Notes under the pieces: model-generated | What the model was told of the DNA's origin: nothing | The model's database searches: none | The model's input: only the letters and a program-made list of their open reading frames with translations | NCBI RefSeq assembly: GCF_000730425.1 | Contig: NZ_CP008896.1 | Coordinates: 124,001-188,000, forward strand | DNA: 64,000 nucleotides | Reading direction: 5' to 3' | DNA from: Pseudomonas fluorescens | GTDB taxonomy: Bacteria > Pseudomonadota > Gammaproteobacteria > Pseudomonadales > Pseudomonadaceae | Shown: positions 13,001 to 18,734 of the stretch, piece by piece | Layout of the letters: the number at the start of each line of letters is the position of its first letter | How positions within the stretch are numbered: the first letter of the stretch is position 1 | Position numbers and translations under genes: made by a program

Positions 13001-13499
13001 GCGCCTGAAAGCCGACTACAAGGCACGCAGTGCGCAAGTGTTCGGTGAAGTCGGTTACACCCTGCAGGCCGGTGGCCTGGCCGTGGAGCCGTTCGCAGGC
13101 CTTGCCTACGTCAACTACGACAGCGATACCCTCAAGGAAAAAGGCGGTTCTGCGGCGCTCAAAGGGGATGCCGACCAGGACATCACGTTCTCCACCCTTG
13201 GTGTGCGCCTGGGTAAAACCATCACCCTGGGCAACGGTTCGAGCATCACCCCACGGGGCAGTATCGGCTGGCGCCACGCTTTCGGCGATACCCAGCCGGA
13301 TGCCGATCTGAGCTTTATCAACGGCGGCGCTTCCTTCAGCACTCAAGGCGTGCCGATTGCCAAGGACAGCGCAGTGGTGGAGGCGGGCGTCGACTATCAG
13401 ATCAGCCCTAACGGCAAATTGGGGCTGGGTTATTCGGGCCAACTGTCTCGCAATGACAAGGACCATGCGATGACTATCAGTTTTTCCCTCGGTTTCTGA
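1047..13499 (+). CDS. Giant type V autotransporter (PATR beta-helix passenger, 4150 residues)
   Basis: The gene starts at a GTG with AAGGAG six bases upstream. Residues 1-39 form a signal peptide (hydrophobic AIRLGLLGLVASLA, then an ALA-type cleavage site). Residues from about 390 to 3640 carry 29 copies of the autotransporter-associated beta-strand repeat, pattern GxLxKxGxxxLxLxGxNTYxGG. Four larger modules begin with F-W-[DN]-G at residues 1456, 2182, 2907 and 3428. Cysteines occur only near the start (40 and 53) and just before the barrel. Residues from about 3877 to 4150 are the outer-membrane barrel and end in phenylalanine, as usual for autotransporters. The passenger shows no recognisable enzyme domain, so an adhesin or biofilm role is inference. 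A terminator follows directly. Confidence 0.97.
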   Translation: MERRLVAGAKTRVSPLTLAIRLGLLGLVASLASPEALAACSPGAPVQGDAVLCTGVAVIPVAPNNFASAVNGLRVTVDALARMNTVVGSVLSLTGSGVSLTNLGVINPAFLGPIGVLSSGVVIGNSSTSGNVSVLNSGTIMGTIPLVDVASLLGGAALNITNGAGFTTILNNSGTIGASSIGVSVLQPADAPMVVVQGGSQVNMTNSGVVTGRIGFEASGSVGGVGNAFINAGTLNGGVSLGAGRGGNTFTAVTGSLVSAGAGLSLGGLVNVNLSFAPTGTVDGGAGGTQNTLVLDNQLAGVNATTQTGTASSGQYINFNNLQIKGGNWSLQGALVNGSTLFTGGTAAFDNNAAFGSGLLSINGGTLIASAGNLSLANNVAIGSGGLTVQGSNGLTLGGTLSGAGTLNMSGLGVLALNGANTYFNGTFLNSGGLSLGNASALGAGPLTVTGSSSLDASTALSLNNNITLNNLATLTVPGTANLTLGGNVDGVGALRKNGTADLTLSGNNTYLGGTTLNVGRLLLGSNNALGFGNLVAAGSTSLVSKSQVTLNNNVTLLGAVSLLADGNNHLTLGGTVTGGGSLIKTGTGNLIVNGTNTYGGGTQLSAGALVLGASGALGSGLLSTSNGTSLNASTQLTLGNLLDVTGNLTVGGAGDLTLGGVIGGSGGLTKNGTAKLTLNNANTFLAGTTLNGGTLTLNNNAALGTGNLTVGAASTLDNGANTALANGLLLNADLSLAGTNGLALGGVISGAGQLLKNGGGNLLLGVANTFQGGTTLNGGSLTLGNGGALGSGALTVAGASTLNSTTAVTAGNQINLNAALTVDGANALTLGGVIQGVGGLIKAGTASLTLNGNNTYGGTTALNSGTLVVGSNTALGSSSLSASAGTSLSTGTVLGAAIALGNGIDLLGNLTVIGSNALTLGGAISGSGGLVKDASGDLILGSTNSYQGNTALNLGKLVVGANGALGSGVLSAAGGTTLDANATATLNNQVDLTGAVTVAGTADLSLTGPIIGVGSLTKNGSANLSLSGNNLFQGGLNLNAGTLTAGSNTALGVGNLTVGGAATLDSSSAVTLANDITLNAGLTVAGSNGLTLGGALGGTGPLIKEGAANLTLNGINTYQAGTVLNAGSLTLGNASALGSGALTVGGAASLDNSAAFTLGNDITLNANLALAGNNNLTLGGVISGAGGLTKNGVADLTLTGNNTFTGAINILGGTVFAGSAAALGDNAGLNIGAGASLNLAGNGVLGDLSGAGVVDVGLNNSLTVGGANTSTTFGGSLTGSGSLIKVGSGQLDLTGVNSLSGNTQVNAGILKVSSSLGSAVVDVNAGGTLTGGGAVLGTLNINSGGHLALNSGDTLSAASLVVGSGANLDVNLGAPSLTPLLDVGGNVSLDGNLNVSNGGAFGAGIYRLINYGGSLTGQGLTVTGVPQGFNLGDVLVDVSTASQVNVVVSVANMLFWDGSQTSGNGTVEGGNGTWSVGASNWTAIGGTPNSAWAGGFAVFTGAAGTVSVDGTQQFTGMQFASDGYSVVGGAAGQLTAVNGSTGNTAIRVDPTLTATLGVNIDGAGKLAKLDSGTLVLNGNNSYTGGTALDGGALVVGSNTALGSGLLSAAAGTTLSSNKAVILGNDVALAGDLSVAGNNALALNGVISGAGGLVKNGTSQLTLGGVNTYLGPTALNTGGLILANGGALGNGALNAAGGTTLDSSTAVSVGNSINLAGNLGIGGSADLTLGGAINGAGSLTKEGAANLILNSANGFLGGITLNAGTLTLGNAGALGLGSLTVGGASTLGNNAALNLGTQAVQLNADLTLAGTQDLTLGGLVSGAGGLIKDGGANLTLNGLNTYQGGLTLKAGTLTLGNAAALGTGGLIVTGNATLANNAPLVLAGGLTVNAGLTVGGSHNLALAGVVAGNGSLIKTGTSDLTLSGNNTFSGLLDIQAGSLSTLGNGALGNNSTLNLAAGTALNLGSSASLGNLSGAGTALVGLGNTLSLGANNQSSTFGGVLAGLGNVDKLGSGTLTLSGSSVLTGNTQVSAGTLNVNGQLASAGVNVNSGATLGGAGTLLGAVNIADGGHLAVKSGSTLTTGSLVLGANANLDAGLGAPSTGGTELLKVLGNLTLDGTLNISDIGGFGAGIYRLIDYTGVLTNHGLQLGSLPGSILPGSLDLQTAIGNQINLLVNGSTNVQFWDGSQLAGNGAIEGGNGTWNAAATNWTGLNGGFNQGWTPNSLAVFQGTAGTVTVDGAQAVTGLQFVTDGYNLVGGTAGGLTLFNGTGGTTAVRVDPTVTATLDVNLNGGGTLAKLDSGTLVLNGSNTYTGGTALNGGTLILGNNSALGSGLLTTANGTTLDTNAAVALTNGVALNGNLTLGGSNALTLAGTVSGAGSLIKNGIASLTLSGNNTYVGPTALNAGGLILASNSALGAGALNTSAGTTLDTTTAVTLANGLNLTGNLGILGTSDLTLNGPVNGAGGLIKSGIGNLTLAGNNGYVGGTQLNAGSLTVGTGSALGSGALLVNSPASLDSSANVTLGNAVTLNGALTVAGSNGLSLDGIIDGAAQLIKNGGANLSLNGANSYGGGTLLNAGTLTVGSSTALGSGNLSVGGMATLDNSAPLVLANAIDLNADLTIAGSHDLTLAGVLAGNGALIKNGTAGLTLSGNNLLTGPLNVMGGTLTTVGAGALGNASGVTVGSGATLDLGSSAAFNTLAGNGALQVAAGNTLTIGGNNTFGGSLGGGGALDKVGTGTLNLTGNSSLSGATSVTGGTLNVAGSLASSSVTVNSGATLSGGGTLSGAVTVADGGHLGLSSGSALTVGSLVLGGNANLDVGLGTPVVGGGGGLLNVGGDLVLDGNLNVSDLGGFGTGVYNLINYSGALTNNGLTLGTLPSSVIADDLQLQTAINNKVNLVVIAPNTTVQFWDGGQSIGNGAIEGGNGTWGSGTNWANVDGSLNQNWSDKFAVFQGAAGTVTVEGSQSLTGMQFVSDGYNLVAGTAGQLNLVNGGTGNTAVRVDPNVTATLGVTLNGSGTLAKLDSGTLVLNAANGYTGGTALNGGTLVVGNNSALGTGVLTAANGTTLASNTAVTLGNNALLNGALTVGGANALTLDGVLSGNGSLVKTGTSSLTLNGVNTYNGGTGLNAGQLTLGNNAALGSGALSVGGAAQLDGSSALQLANAIALGGQLTLLGSHDLTLSGAISGSASLVKSGNGALLLTGSNTYGGGTLLNGGSTTGSTSSLQGAIANNAALTFEQNADGTYTGNLTGSGSLTKTGTGDLLLTGNNTFTGSTHVTAGGLVVNGTFNSAAIQVASGASLGGSGQLAGAVSMADGSTLTGGAATPLSVGALALSAGTHLDFALGAPGASTTVVNVAGNLTLDGTLNVSDAGGFGVGVYQLFRYGGSLTDNGLLLGTLPTSIVPGALSLQTALANQLNLLVQATPGQIQFWNGGTTSPDGTVHGGSGTWGPGTNWTDPTGTQGQASNNQFAVFGGQGGTVTVAGNQAFTGLQVLDSGYALVAGTGGSLSPTNAADGSLAVVRINAGVTTEVSAPLVGSGGINKTDAGTLLLSGANTYSGGTTVSGGTLVGNTTSLQGAITNNANLLFQQDSNGQFNGTLAGTGTVIKQGSGSLLLTGNQPLSGAVAVNQGLLQVGNASNPGTVLGGQVTVANGAGLSGNGSVGSLINHGVVTPDSGKLSVAGNFTNAADGTLNLLITPSAAGSLAVGGSANLAGSLNVVNLAPYTGPATYTLLTAGGGVTGTFTHTNLENLAFLDTALNYSPNQVALAVSRNTTSFASVAATGNQRAVATALGSGAAVGGSAVQNALLTGNAAGARAAFDSLSGEIHASTASALLEDSRYVRDAVNERMRQPGCYRQDDPRNSLAPSENRLSSAGCHGEMVGWMRVLGTWGHMGGDSDTARLDRNLSGFLLGTDKQLDDTWRAGVAAGYTRSDLDAKRRHSSADIDSYHLMAYTAYQQEAFAARLGVGYTWHDIESKRDVAVGAEGQRLKADYKARSAQVFGEVGYTLQAGGLAVEPFAGLAYVNYDSDTLKEKGGSAALKGDADQDITFSTLGVRLGKTITLGNGSSITPRGSIGWRHAFGDTQPDADLSFINGGASFSTQGVPIAKDSAVVEAGVDYQISPNGKLGLGYSGQLSRNDKDHAMTISFSLGF
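2212..11960 (+). repeat. Nested tandem repeats coding for the autotransporter passenger
   Basis: The basic unit is mostly 258 bp (86 codons). The lysine codon of the GxLxKxG motif recurs at 3057, 3315 and 3573, then after one 270-bp step at 3843, 4101, 4359 and 4617. A higher-order unit is marked by the FWDG modules, whose Phe codons are at 5412, 7590, 9765 and 11328, giving spacings of 2178, 2175 and 1563 bp. The third interval is about 610 bp shorter, consistent with loss of basic units by recombination. All spacings are multiples of three, so the reading frame survives unit gain or loss. Confidence 0.9.
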
Positions 13500-13518
13500 T
13501 CAAGGCCGAGTTCTTCAA

Positions 13519-13543
13519 GCCGCCCGCGAGGGCGGCTTTTTTT
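13519..13543 (+). terminator. Rho-independent terminator of the autotransporter gene
   Basis: A 7-bp GC stem, GCCGCCC-GCGA-GGGCGGC, is followed by seven T residues and lies 20 bp after the stop codon. Confidence 0.9.
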
Positions 13544-13655
13544 GGCTTAAGATCCACCGGATACAGGCCAGTGCGAATCCCTTGTAGGCGCCAGGGCTCG
13601 ACAGCTCCCACATTTGTTACTATCGCTCTGCGTTTTCACCAGGAGCCAGCGCCTC

Positions 13656-15212
13656 ATGCAACACCAGTGGGATGAAATGCACCGCACCCGCAAGCCCTCG
13701 TTCGTGCTGTGCGGCGAGCCCCAGGGGCCGGTGCTCAATCTCTATGTCCATGGCTATTCCGCGTTTTTCAATCAGCAGCAGTTGGCCAACTTCCAAGGGC
13801 AACTGGCGGGGATCGAGGGTTCGACCAACCTGATGCTGTTCTGGCCGGCCGGGCATTTCCTGGAAAACCTGTTCGCCCCCTTCAAGGACATCATCGCCTC
13901 GATGCTCGGCGGCGGCACCCTGGGCGCGGCGACGGTGGGCCTGGGCAAGGCCGTGGGTTATTTCCTCGATCACTACAAAAGTGTCGAGGCGCGGGTGGAC
14001 GAAGTGGCCCGGACGCTGTTGGCGGAGCTGGCCAACTACCTGCATGCCGAGTCGATCGAGGTGCGCCAGATCAACCTGGTCGGCCATTCCCTGGGCGCAC
14101 GCCTGCTGGTCAAGAGCCTGTTGGCCAGCCCGGAACTGGCCCGGGAGCTGCCGCTCAATCACCTGTTGTTGATGGGCGGCGCGATTTGTACCTCCAGCCC
14201 CTGGGAACAGGTGTCGGCGCCACTCAAGGGACGGGTGATCAACTGCCATTCCAGCAAGGACTGGGCCCTGGCGCTCAAGCCGGATACCGAGCGCTGCATT
14301 GGCCGCTACGCCATTCCCCTGACCCCATCCCTCAAGGGCAAAGTGAGCAACGTGCACCTGGTCACCTTCGATCACGCTGCCTACTGGCCGCAGTTGAAGA
14401 CGGTGGTGCAGTACACCGACTTGCTGCACGAGCGCCGCGGCATGATCCGTGCGGATTCGCGCAGTGCCGAGGTGCGCTTTGCCGAAGACGATGTGGACCT
14501 GCTTCCCGTACTGCGCCAGGCCCGGGTGGCGGAGTTGCAGTTTCTCGCCGAGCTGATGGCCGCCAAGCGCAGCGCGACCATCGATGCCGATGTGCGCGAC
14601 CCGCTGAAGCTGGCTATCGAATTGCAGCGCATGGGCGGCGACAGCCTTATGAACCTGGCCCGTGGACATGGTGTGAGTTACCGCCAATTGGCCCAGGATG
14701 TGGCCCTGCGCGTCGGCATCAAGTTTGACCAGCCCATCGATAGCGTGGCGTTGGTGAGCCTGGAAGAGCGGGTCGCCGAGGCCCTGATCGAGCAGTACAA
14801 GGACAAGCTCAGCCTGGCCGACCGCCAGGTGTTCGAGGCCGAACTCAGGGCGGCAGCGCAGAAGGAACAGGGGTTTTTCAAGCGTTTCGATGTCGGCCGT
14901 TCGGCCACCACCGCCTTGAGCGGTACGGCGTTGGCCGGGTTGACCGGGTTTATCCTGCGGCGCGGTGCGGCCACGGCGATTCCGGTGGTGGGGCAGGCGC
15001 TGGCGGCGGCGATGCTGCTGGTGAGCGGGGTGCGCGCGTTTTCCGGGCCGGCATACTCCATCACGACCCTGGCGGTGCTGGTGCTGGGGGTGATTCGCCA
15101 GCGTATGGAGCGCGAGGCGCTGAACCAGGAAATGGACTTGGCGGTGCAGGTGGTCGAGGCGTTCGACCTGCCCCGGGAAACGCTGATGCGCACGGTCGCG
15201 CCTGACTGCTAA
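13656..15212 (+). CDS. Alpha/beta-hydrolase-fold protein with C-terminal membrane segment, function unknown
   Basis: The protein has 518 residues from the ATG at 13656, which has AGGAG 11 bases upstream. An in-frame extension to 13614 lacks a ribosome site. The central motif VGHSLGARL contains the GxSxG nucleophile elbow with Ser145, and the N-terminal part includes LYVHGYSAFF, typical of lipase or esterase folds. The region around residues 425-485 is hydrophobic and alanine/glycine-rich, suggesting two or three membrane helices. The substrate cannot be inferred. The gene stands alone between the autotransporter terminator and mntH and is 38 bp upstream of mntH, so the two could be co-transcribed. 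Confidence 0.8.
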   Translation: MQHQWDEMHRTRKPSFVLCGEPQGPVLNLYVHGYSAFFNQQQLANFQGQLAGIEGSTNLMLFWPAGHFLENLFAPFKDIIASMLGGGTLGAATVGLGKAVGYFLDHYKSVEARVDEVARTLLAELANYLHAESIEVRQINLVGHSLGARLLVKSLLASPELARELPLNHLLLMGGAICTSSPWEQVSAPLKGRVINCHSSKDWALALKPDTERCIGRYAIPLTPSLKGKVSNVHLVTFDHAAYWPQLKTVVQYTDLLHERRGMIRADSRSAEVRFAEDDVDLLPVLRQARVAELQFLAELMAAKRSATIDADVRDPLKLAIELQRMGGDSLMNLARGHGVSYRQLAQDVALRVGIKFDQPIDSVALVSLEERVAEALIEQYKDKLSLADRQVFEAELRAAAQKEQGFFKRFDVGRSATTALSGTALAGLTGFILRRGAATAIPVVGQALAAAMLLVSGVRAFSGPAYSITTLAVLVLGVIRQRMEREALNQEMDLAVQVVEAFDLPRETLMRTVAPDC

Positions 15213-15250
15213 GCTGCGTGCTTGTCTTGCGTGTCTGCCGGGTACCCCGC

Positions 15251-16570
15251 GTGAAATTCAGCCTGCCGAAAATTGCCACCGCCCCTTTCTGCCCACCGGA
15301 AGTGGCGGGCACCATCCCTGTCGATCCCCGCGCGTCGTTCTTCAAACGGGTGCTGCAGTTTGCCGGCCCCGGCCTGCTGGTTTCCATCGGCTACATGGAC
15401 CCCGGCAACTGGGCCACGGCCATCGAGGCCGGGTCGCGCTATGGCTACAACCTGTTGTTTGTGGTGTTGCTCGCCAGCCTCGCGGGGATAGCGGTGCAGT
15501 GTCTGTGTTCGCGGCTGGGCATCGCCACCGGCAAGGACCTGGCGCAGCTGTGCCGCGAACGCTACAGCCGGCGTTCAGCGCGCACGCAATGGGTGCTGGC
15601 GGAAATCTCGATCATTGCCACCGACCTGGCCGAAGTGCTGGGCTGTGCCCTGGCGTTCCACCTGCTGCTGGGGGTATCGATGACCACCGGCATTGTCATC
15701 ACCGCGTTCGACACGCTGCTGATCCTGGCTCTGCAAAACCGTGGCTTCCGGCGCCTGGAAGCGATCATGCTGGCGCTGGTGGCGACCATCGGCGTGTGTT
15801 TCTTTGTCGAACTGGTGTTGATCAAACCCTATTGGCCGGACGTACTGCGCGGCTTCACGCCGTCCCTCTCGGCGATCAGCGACGCCGCGCCGCTGTACCT
15901 GGCCATCGGTATTCTCGGGGCTACTGTGATGCCCCATAACCTGTACCTGCACACGTCCATCGTGCAAACCCGCCTGTTCGGCAAGGATTTGGCCAGCCGC
16001 CAGGACGCGGTCAAGCTGGCGCGTATCGACACCATCGGTTCCCTGGCCCTGGCCTTGCTGGTCAACGCCGCGATCCTGGTACTGGCGGCGGCAGCCTTCC
16101 ACCAGAGCGGTCATACCGAGGTGGTGGAAATCCAGGACGCCTACCACATGCTGGACCCCCTGGTGGGCGGTGCCTTCGCCAGTATTCTGTTCGGCATTGC
16201 CTTGCTGGCGTCCGGGCAAAGCTCGACCTTTACCGGCACCATCGCCGGCCAGGTGATCATGGAGGGCTACCTCGACCTGCGCATTCCCTGCTGGCAGCGC
16301 CGCCTGATCACCCGTGGCCTGGCGCTGATCCCGGCATTCCTCGGGGTGTGGTTGATGGGGGACGATGCCATCGGCAAATTGCTGATCCTCAGCCAGGTGA
16401 TCCTCAGCCTGCAGTTGCCCTTTGCCCTGTACCCGTTGATCCGCATGACCGGCGATCGGCAATTGATGGGGCCGTTCGTCAATCGCCTGCCCACCAGGAT
16501 CCTGGCGTGGAGCCTGTTCACCGTGATCAGCGGCGCCAATGCCTGGTTGATCGGCCAGTGGCTGTTCTGA
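15251..16570 (+). CDS. mntH: Divalent metal cation:H+ symporter MntH (NRAMP family)
   Basis: This 439-residue inner-membrane protein imports Mn2+ (and Fe2+) with protons. The start is taken as the GTG at 15251 (MKFSLPKIATAPFC), because the residues encoded upstream look non-coding and an N-terminus beginning right before a short proline-containing tail is typical of Pseudomonas MntH. The metal-binding signatures are visible: D50-P-G-N in the first helix and M227-P-H in the sixth helix. About eleven membrane helices follow the NRAMP pattern. No clear MntR or Fur box was identified in the short upstream gap. Confidence 0.95.
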   Translation: MKFSLPKIATAPFCPPEVAGTIPVDPRASFFKRVLQFAGPGLLVSIGYMDPGNWATAIEAGSRYGYNLLFVVLLASLAGIAVQCLCSRLGIATGKDLAQLCRERYSRRSARTQWVLAEISIIATDLAEVLGCALAFHLLLGVSMTTGIVITAFDTLLILALQNRGFRRLEAIMLALVATIGVCFFVELVLIKPYWPDVLRGFTPSLSAISDAAPLYLAIGILGATVMPHNLYLHTSIVQTRLFGKDLASRQDAVKLARIDTIGSLALALLVNAAILVLAAAAFHQSGHTEVVEIQDAYHMLDPLVGGAFASILFGIALLASGQSSTFTGTIAGQVIMEGYLDLRIPCWQRRLITRGLALIPAFLGVWLMGDDAIGKLLILSQVILSLQLPFALYPLIRMTGDRQLMGPFVNRLPTRILAWSLFTVISGANAWLIGQWLF

Positions 16571-16571
16571 T

Positions 16572-16697
16572 TCAGCGGTCCCAGTAGGGCACGTTGCCAA
16601 AGCGCTCGACAAAGAAGTCGATGACCGTGCGCACCTTCACCGACAACCGCTGGCTGCCCGGCCACAGGGCGGCAATCTGCTGGGGCTCCAGGGGGGT
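16572..16697 (-). pseudogene. C-terminal remnant of a LysR-family regulator
   Basis: The minus strand encodes about 40 residues ending in FFVERFGNVPYWDR-stop, including the PLEPQQIAALWPGSQRLSVK pattern found at the C-terminus of many LysR effector domains. The reading frame breaks near 16697 where homology to another gene begins on the opposite strand. No DNA-binding domain is present, so this is the 3' end of a deleted gene. Confidence 0.7.
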
Positions 16698-16831
16698 GGC
16701 AACTGATCGACCACTTCGGCTGGCTGGGCAACACGGCCATCGAACTGTCCGCCAGCCGGATGCTGGCGATGCTGTGCCTGGCGTTGGCCCGGGTATTCAT
16801 GTACCGCAGCAGTACGCGCCAGGCAGATTAA
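16698..16831 (+). pseudogene. C-terminal remnant of a YdcZ/DUF606-type DMT transporter
   Basis: The plus strand encodes a truncated helix pair, QLIDHFGWLGNTAIELSASR and then MLAMLCLALARVFMYRSS, ending at the TAA at 16829. This resembles the last two helices of the small DUF606 (YdcZ) transporters. It has no start and abuts the LysR remnant on the opposite strand, so both are probably the two ends of one deletion. The family assignment rests on motif memory and is tentative. Confidence 0.5.
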
Positions 16832-16902
16832 CGGCCGATAGCGCTCGCGCCGACAGGCAGCGTAAGCTGGCCTCCCTTTTCCTGATGTTGTGGAGTTTTA
16901 TC

Positions 16903-17319
16903 GTGGCCAAAGCAGCTGCTTGCATTGAAATTCCGGTTTCGGCCGACGAAGTCTGGCAATTGGTCGGCGGTTTCAATTCGTTGCCTGATTGGTTGCCGTT
17001 GATTGCCAAGAGCGAGCCGGGCGAAGGCGGGCGCGTGCGTCACCTGCAAACCGTGGAGGGCGCGGTGGTGGTCGAGCATTTGCAGACCTTCGACAACGTT
17101 GCGCGCACCTACAGCTACACCCTCAGCGAGTCGCCGTTCCCGGTCAGTGCCTATCTGGCGACATTGCAGGTTGAAGCACTGGGCGAGCACTCGGCCAAAG
17201 TCACGTGGTCGGGTGTGTTCACCCCGGTTGCCGGCGTGACCGAGGCCGAAGTCGAAGCGCTGTTCAGCGGCGTCTACACCGGCGGCGTCGAGGCCCTGCG
17301 CAAAAACTTCCCGGCCTGA
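16903..17319 (+). CDS. SRPBCC-family (polyketide cyclase/START-like) protein
   Basis: This is a 138-residue cytoplasmic protein. The GTG at 16903 is chosen (MAKAAACIEIPVSADEVWQL) because GGAG lies upstream and the family begins with this first beta strand; an ATG at 16885 would add six residues. The pattern of an opening strand, VWQLVGGFNSLPDWLP and a long C-terminal helix (EVEALFSGVYTGGVEALRKN) fits the helix-grip fold, which binds hydrophobic ligands. The ligand and role are unknown. The gene stands alone and converges on the sensor kinase gene. Confidence 0.85.
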   Translation: MAKAAACIEIPVSADEVWQLVGGFNSLPDWLPLIAKSEPGEGGRVRHLQTVEGAVVVEHLQTFDNVARTYSYTLSESPFPVSAYLATLQVEALGEHSAKVTWSGVFTPVAGVTEAEVEALFSGVYTGGVEALRKNFPA

Positions 17320-17322
17320 GGT

Positions 17323-17350
17323 TGTAGGCGCCGGCAAGCCGGCGCCTACA
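17323..17350. repeat. REP-type inverted repeat between convergent genes
   Basis: Two perfect 13-bp arms, TGTAGGCGCCGGC and its complement, are separated by AA. The stop codon of the sensor kinase gene (17346-17348) lies inside the element. It probably also acts as a two-way transcription stop. Confidence 0.8.
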
Positions 17351-18734
17351 GTGGGGTTTGTGGGCGGCATTCCAGGCTTAGTCGCGCGCCACCACGCTCG
17401 CTGCTGCCGACTTCCAGCCGGAAGCCATGCAGGTTGATGATCGCTGCCACAATCGACAGGCCCAGGCCAAAGCTGCCCTGCTGATTGCCGTCATCGACCC
17501 GATAAAAGCGCTGGAACACCGCCGCCCGTTCCGCTTCGGGAATCCCCGGACCGGAATCCAATACGTCGATGCGCGTACTGCCCGCATCGTCGATCCCTCG
17601 CAGAATCACTTCGCCGCCCGCCGGGGTGAACTTGATCGAATTGCTCAGCAGGTTGGCCAGGGCCTCGAACAACAGCGCACGGTCGCCGGTAATGGGTGGT
17701 AATGCCGTGGGGGCTTGCAGCAGCAGCGCCAACTGGCCTTCTTCGGCCAGCGGCAGGTAGAAGTCATGCAGTTCCTGCAGCAAGGGCAGGGGGTCGAACA
17801 CCAGGAAGCCGGAGCGTCGTTGCCGGTCCTCCAGTTCGGAAATACGCAGCAAGCCACGAAAGCGCGCCATCAGCGTGTCGGTTTCGTTGATCACTTCATC
17901 GAGCTGCAAGGCATGGGGCGAATCTTCATTGGCCTGCTGCCTGATCCGGTACAACTGCGCACGCAGGCGGGTCAATGGGGTGCGCAGGTCGTGGGCAATG
18001 TTGTCGCACACGCCCTTGACCTCGTTCATCAGCTTTTCGATGCGTTCAAGCATGGCGTTGACGATGGCCGCCAGCATGTCCAGTTCGTCGCGGCGGTTGG
18101 ACAGCGGCAGGCGGTGGGTCAGGTCGCCGGCGACGATGGCTTCGGCGCTGGCCTGGATCCCGCGAATCCGCCGCAACGGGCGCCGGCGTAGCAGATGCCA
18201 GCCGGCGACGCCGGGGATGATGGTCAGGGAGACCGCCCAGAGCAGGGCTTGCAGGATAATCCGGGTCACGCCCAGCAACGAACCGTTGTCACGCACCAGC
18301 ACCAGCCAGCGGTCATCCTGGGTGCGGGTCGCTACAGCGTCGCAGCTGCCCCTGGGCAGTTTCGGGTCATCGGATTCGGTGCAGTTGGCCAAGGCATGGA
18401 TGTGCCCGTCCAGGGGCAAATCGGCGGGGATCTGCTGGATCGGGCCGCTCAGGGGCTGTTGTTGTTCATCGAACAGGCCATAGGCGTCAATGCCCTTCAT
18501 ATCGAAGGTCATGCTGGTGGCCAGGGCTTCATCCAACTGCTCACCCTCGAACCGCTGGAACAGGTGCTGGCGCTGCATCAGCGAGTGGCGCGACAACTCA
18601 CCCAGGTAGCCCGAGACTTCGTAGTACAGCACCCCCATGAGGATGCAGCTCCAGGCCACGAACAGCGAGCTGTACAGTGCCAGCAGGCGGCTGCTGGAGG
18701 AGCGCCAGCCGTTAGACGGGTTCAGCAATGACAT
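17346..18734 (-). CDS. Two-component sensor histidine kinase
   Basis: This 462-residue inner-membrane kinase has a first helix near residues 17-40, a periplasmic sensor part of about 110 residues with three cysteines, and a second helix near 155-180. HAMP follows around 180-235, then the HisKA box DNIAHDLRTPL with His248 as the phospho-acceptor, and an HATPase domain with DSGPGIP and the glycine-rich GSFGLGLSIV. It overlaps the response regulator gene by 23 bp, and the two form one operon with the regulator first. The stimulus is not evident. Confidence 0.95.
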   Translation of the reverse strand: MSLLNPSNGWRSSSSRLLALYSSLFVAWSCILMGVLYYEVSGYLGELSRHSLMQRQHLFQRFEGEQLDEALATSMTFDMKGIDAYGLFDEQQQPLSGPIQQIPADLPLDGHIHALANCTESDDPKLPRGSCDAVATRTQDDRWLVLVRDNGSLLGVTRIILQALLWAVSLTIIPGVAGWHLLRRRPLRRIRGIQASAEAIVAGDLTHRLPLSNRRDELDMLAAIVNAMLERIEKLMNEVKGVCDNIAHDLRTPLTRLRAQLYRIRQQANEDSPHALQLDEVINETDTLMARFRGLLRISELEDRQRRSGFLVFDPLPLLQELHDFYLPLAEEGQLALLLQAPTALPPITGDRALLFEALANLLSNSIKFTPAGGEVILRGIDDAGSTRIDVLDSGPGIPEAERAAVFQRFYRVDDGNQQGSFGLGLSIVAAIINLHGFRLEVGSSERGGARLSLECRPQTPL

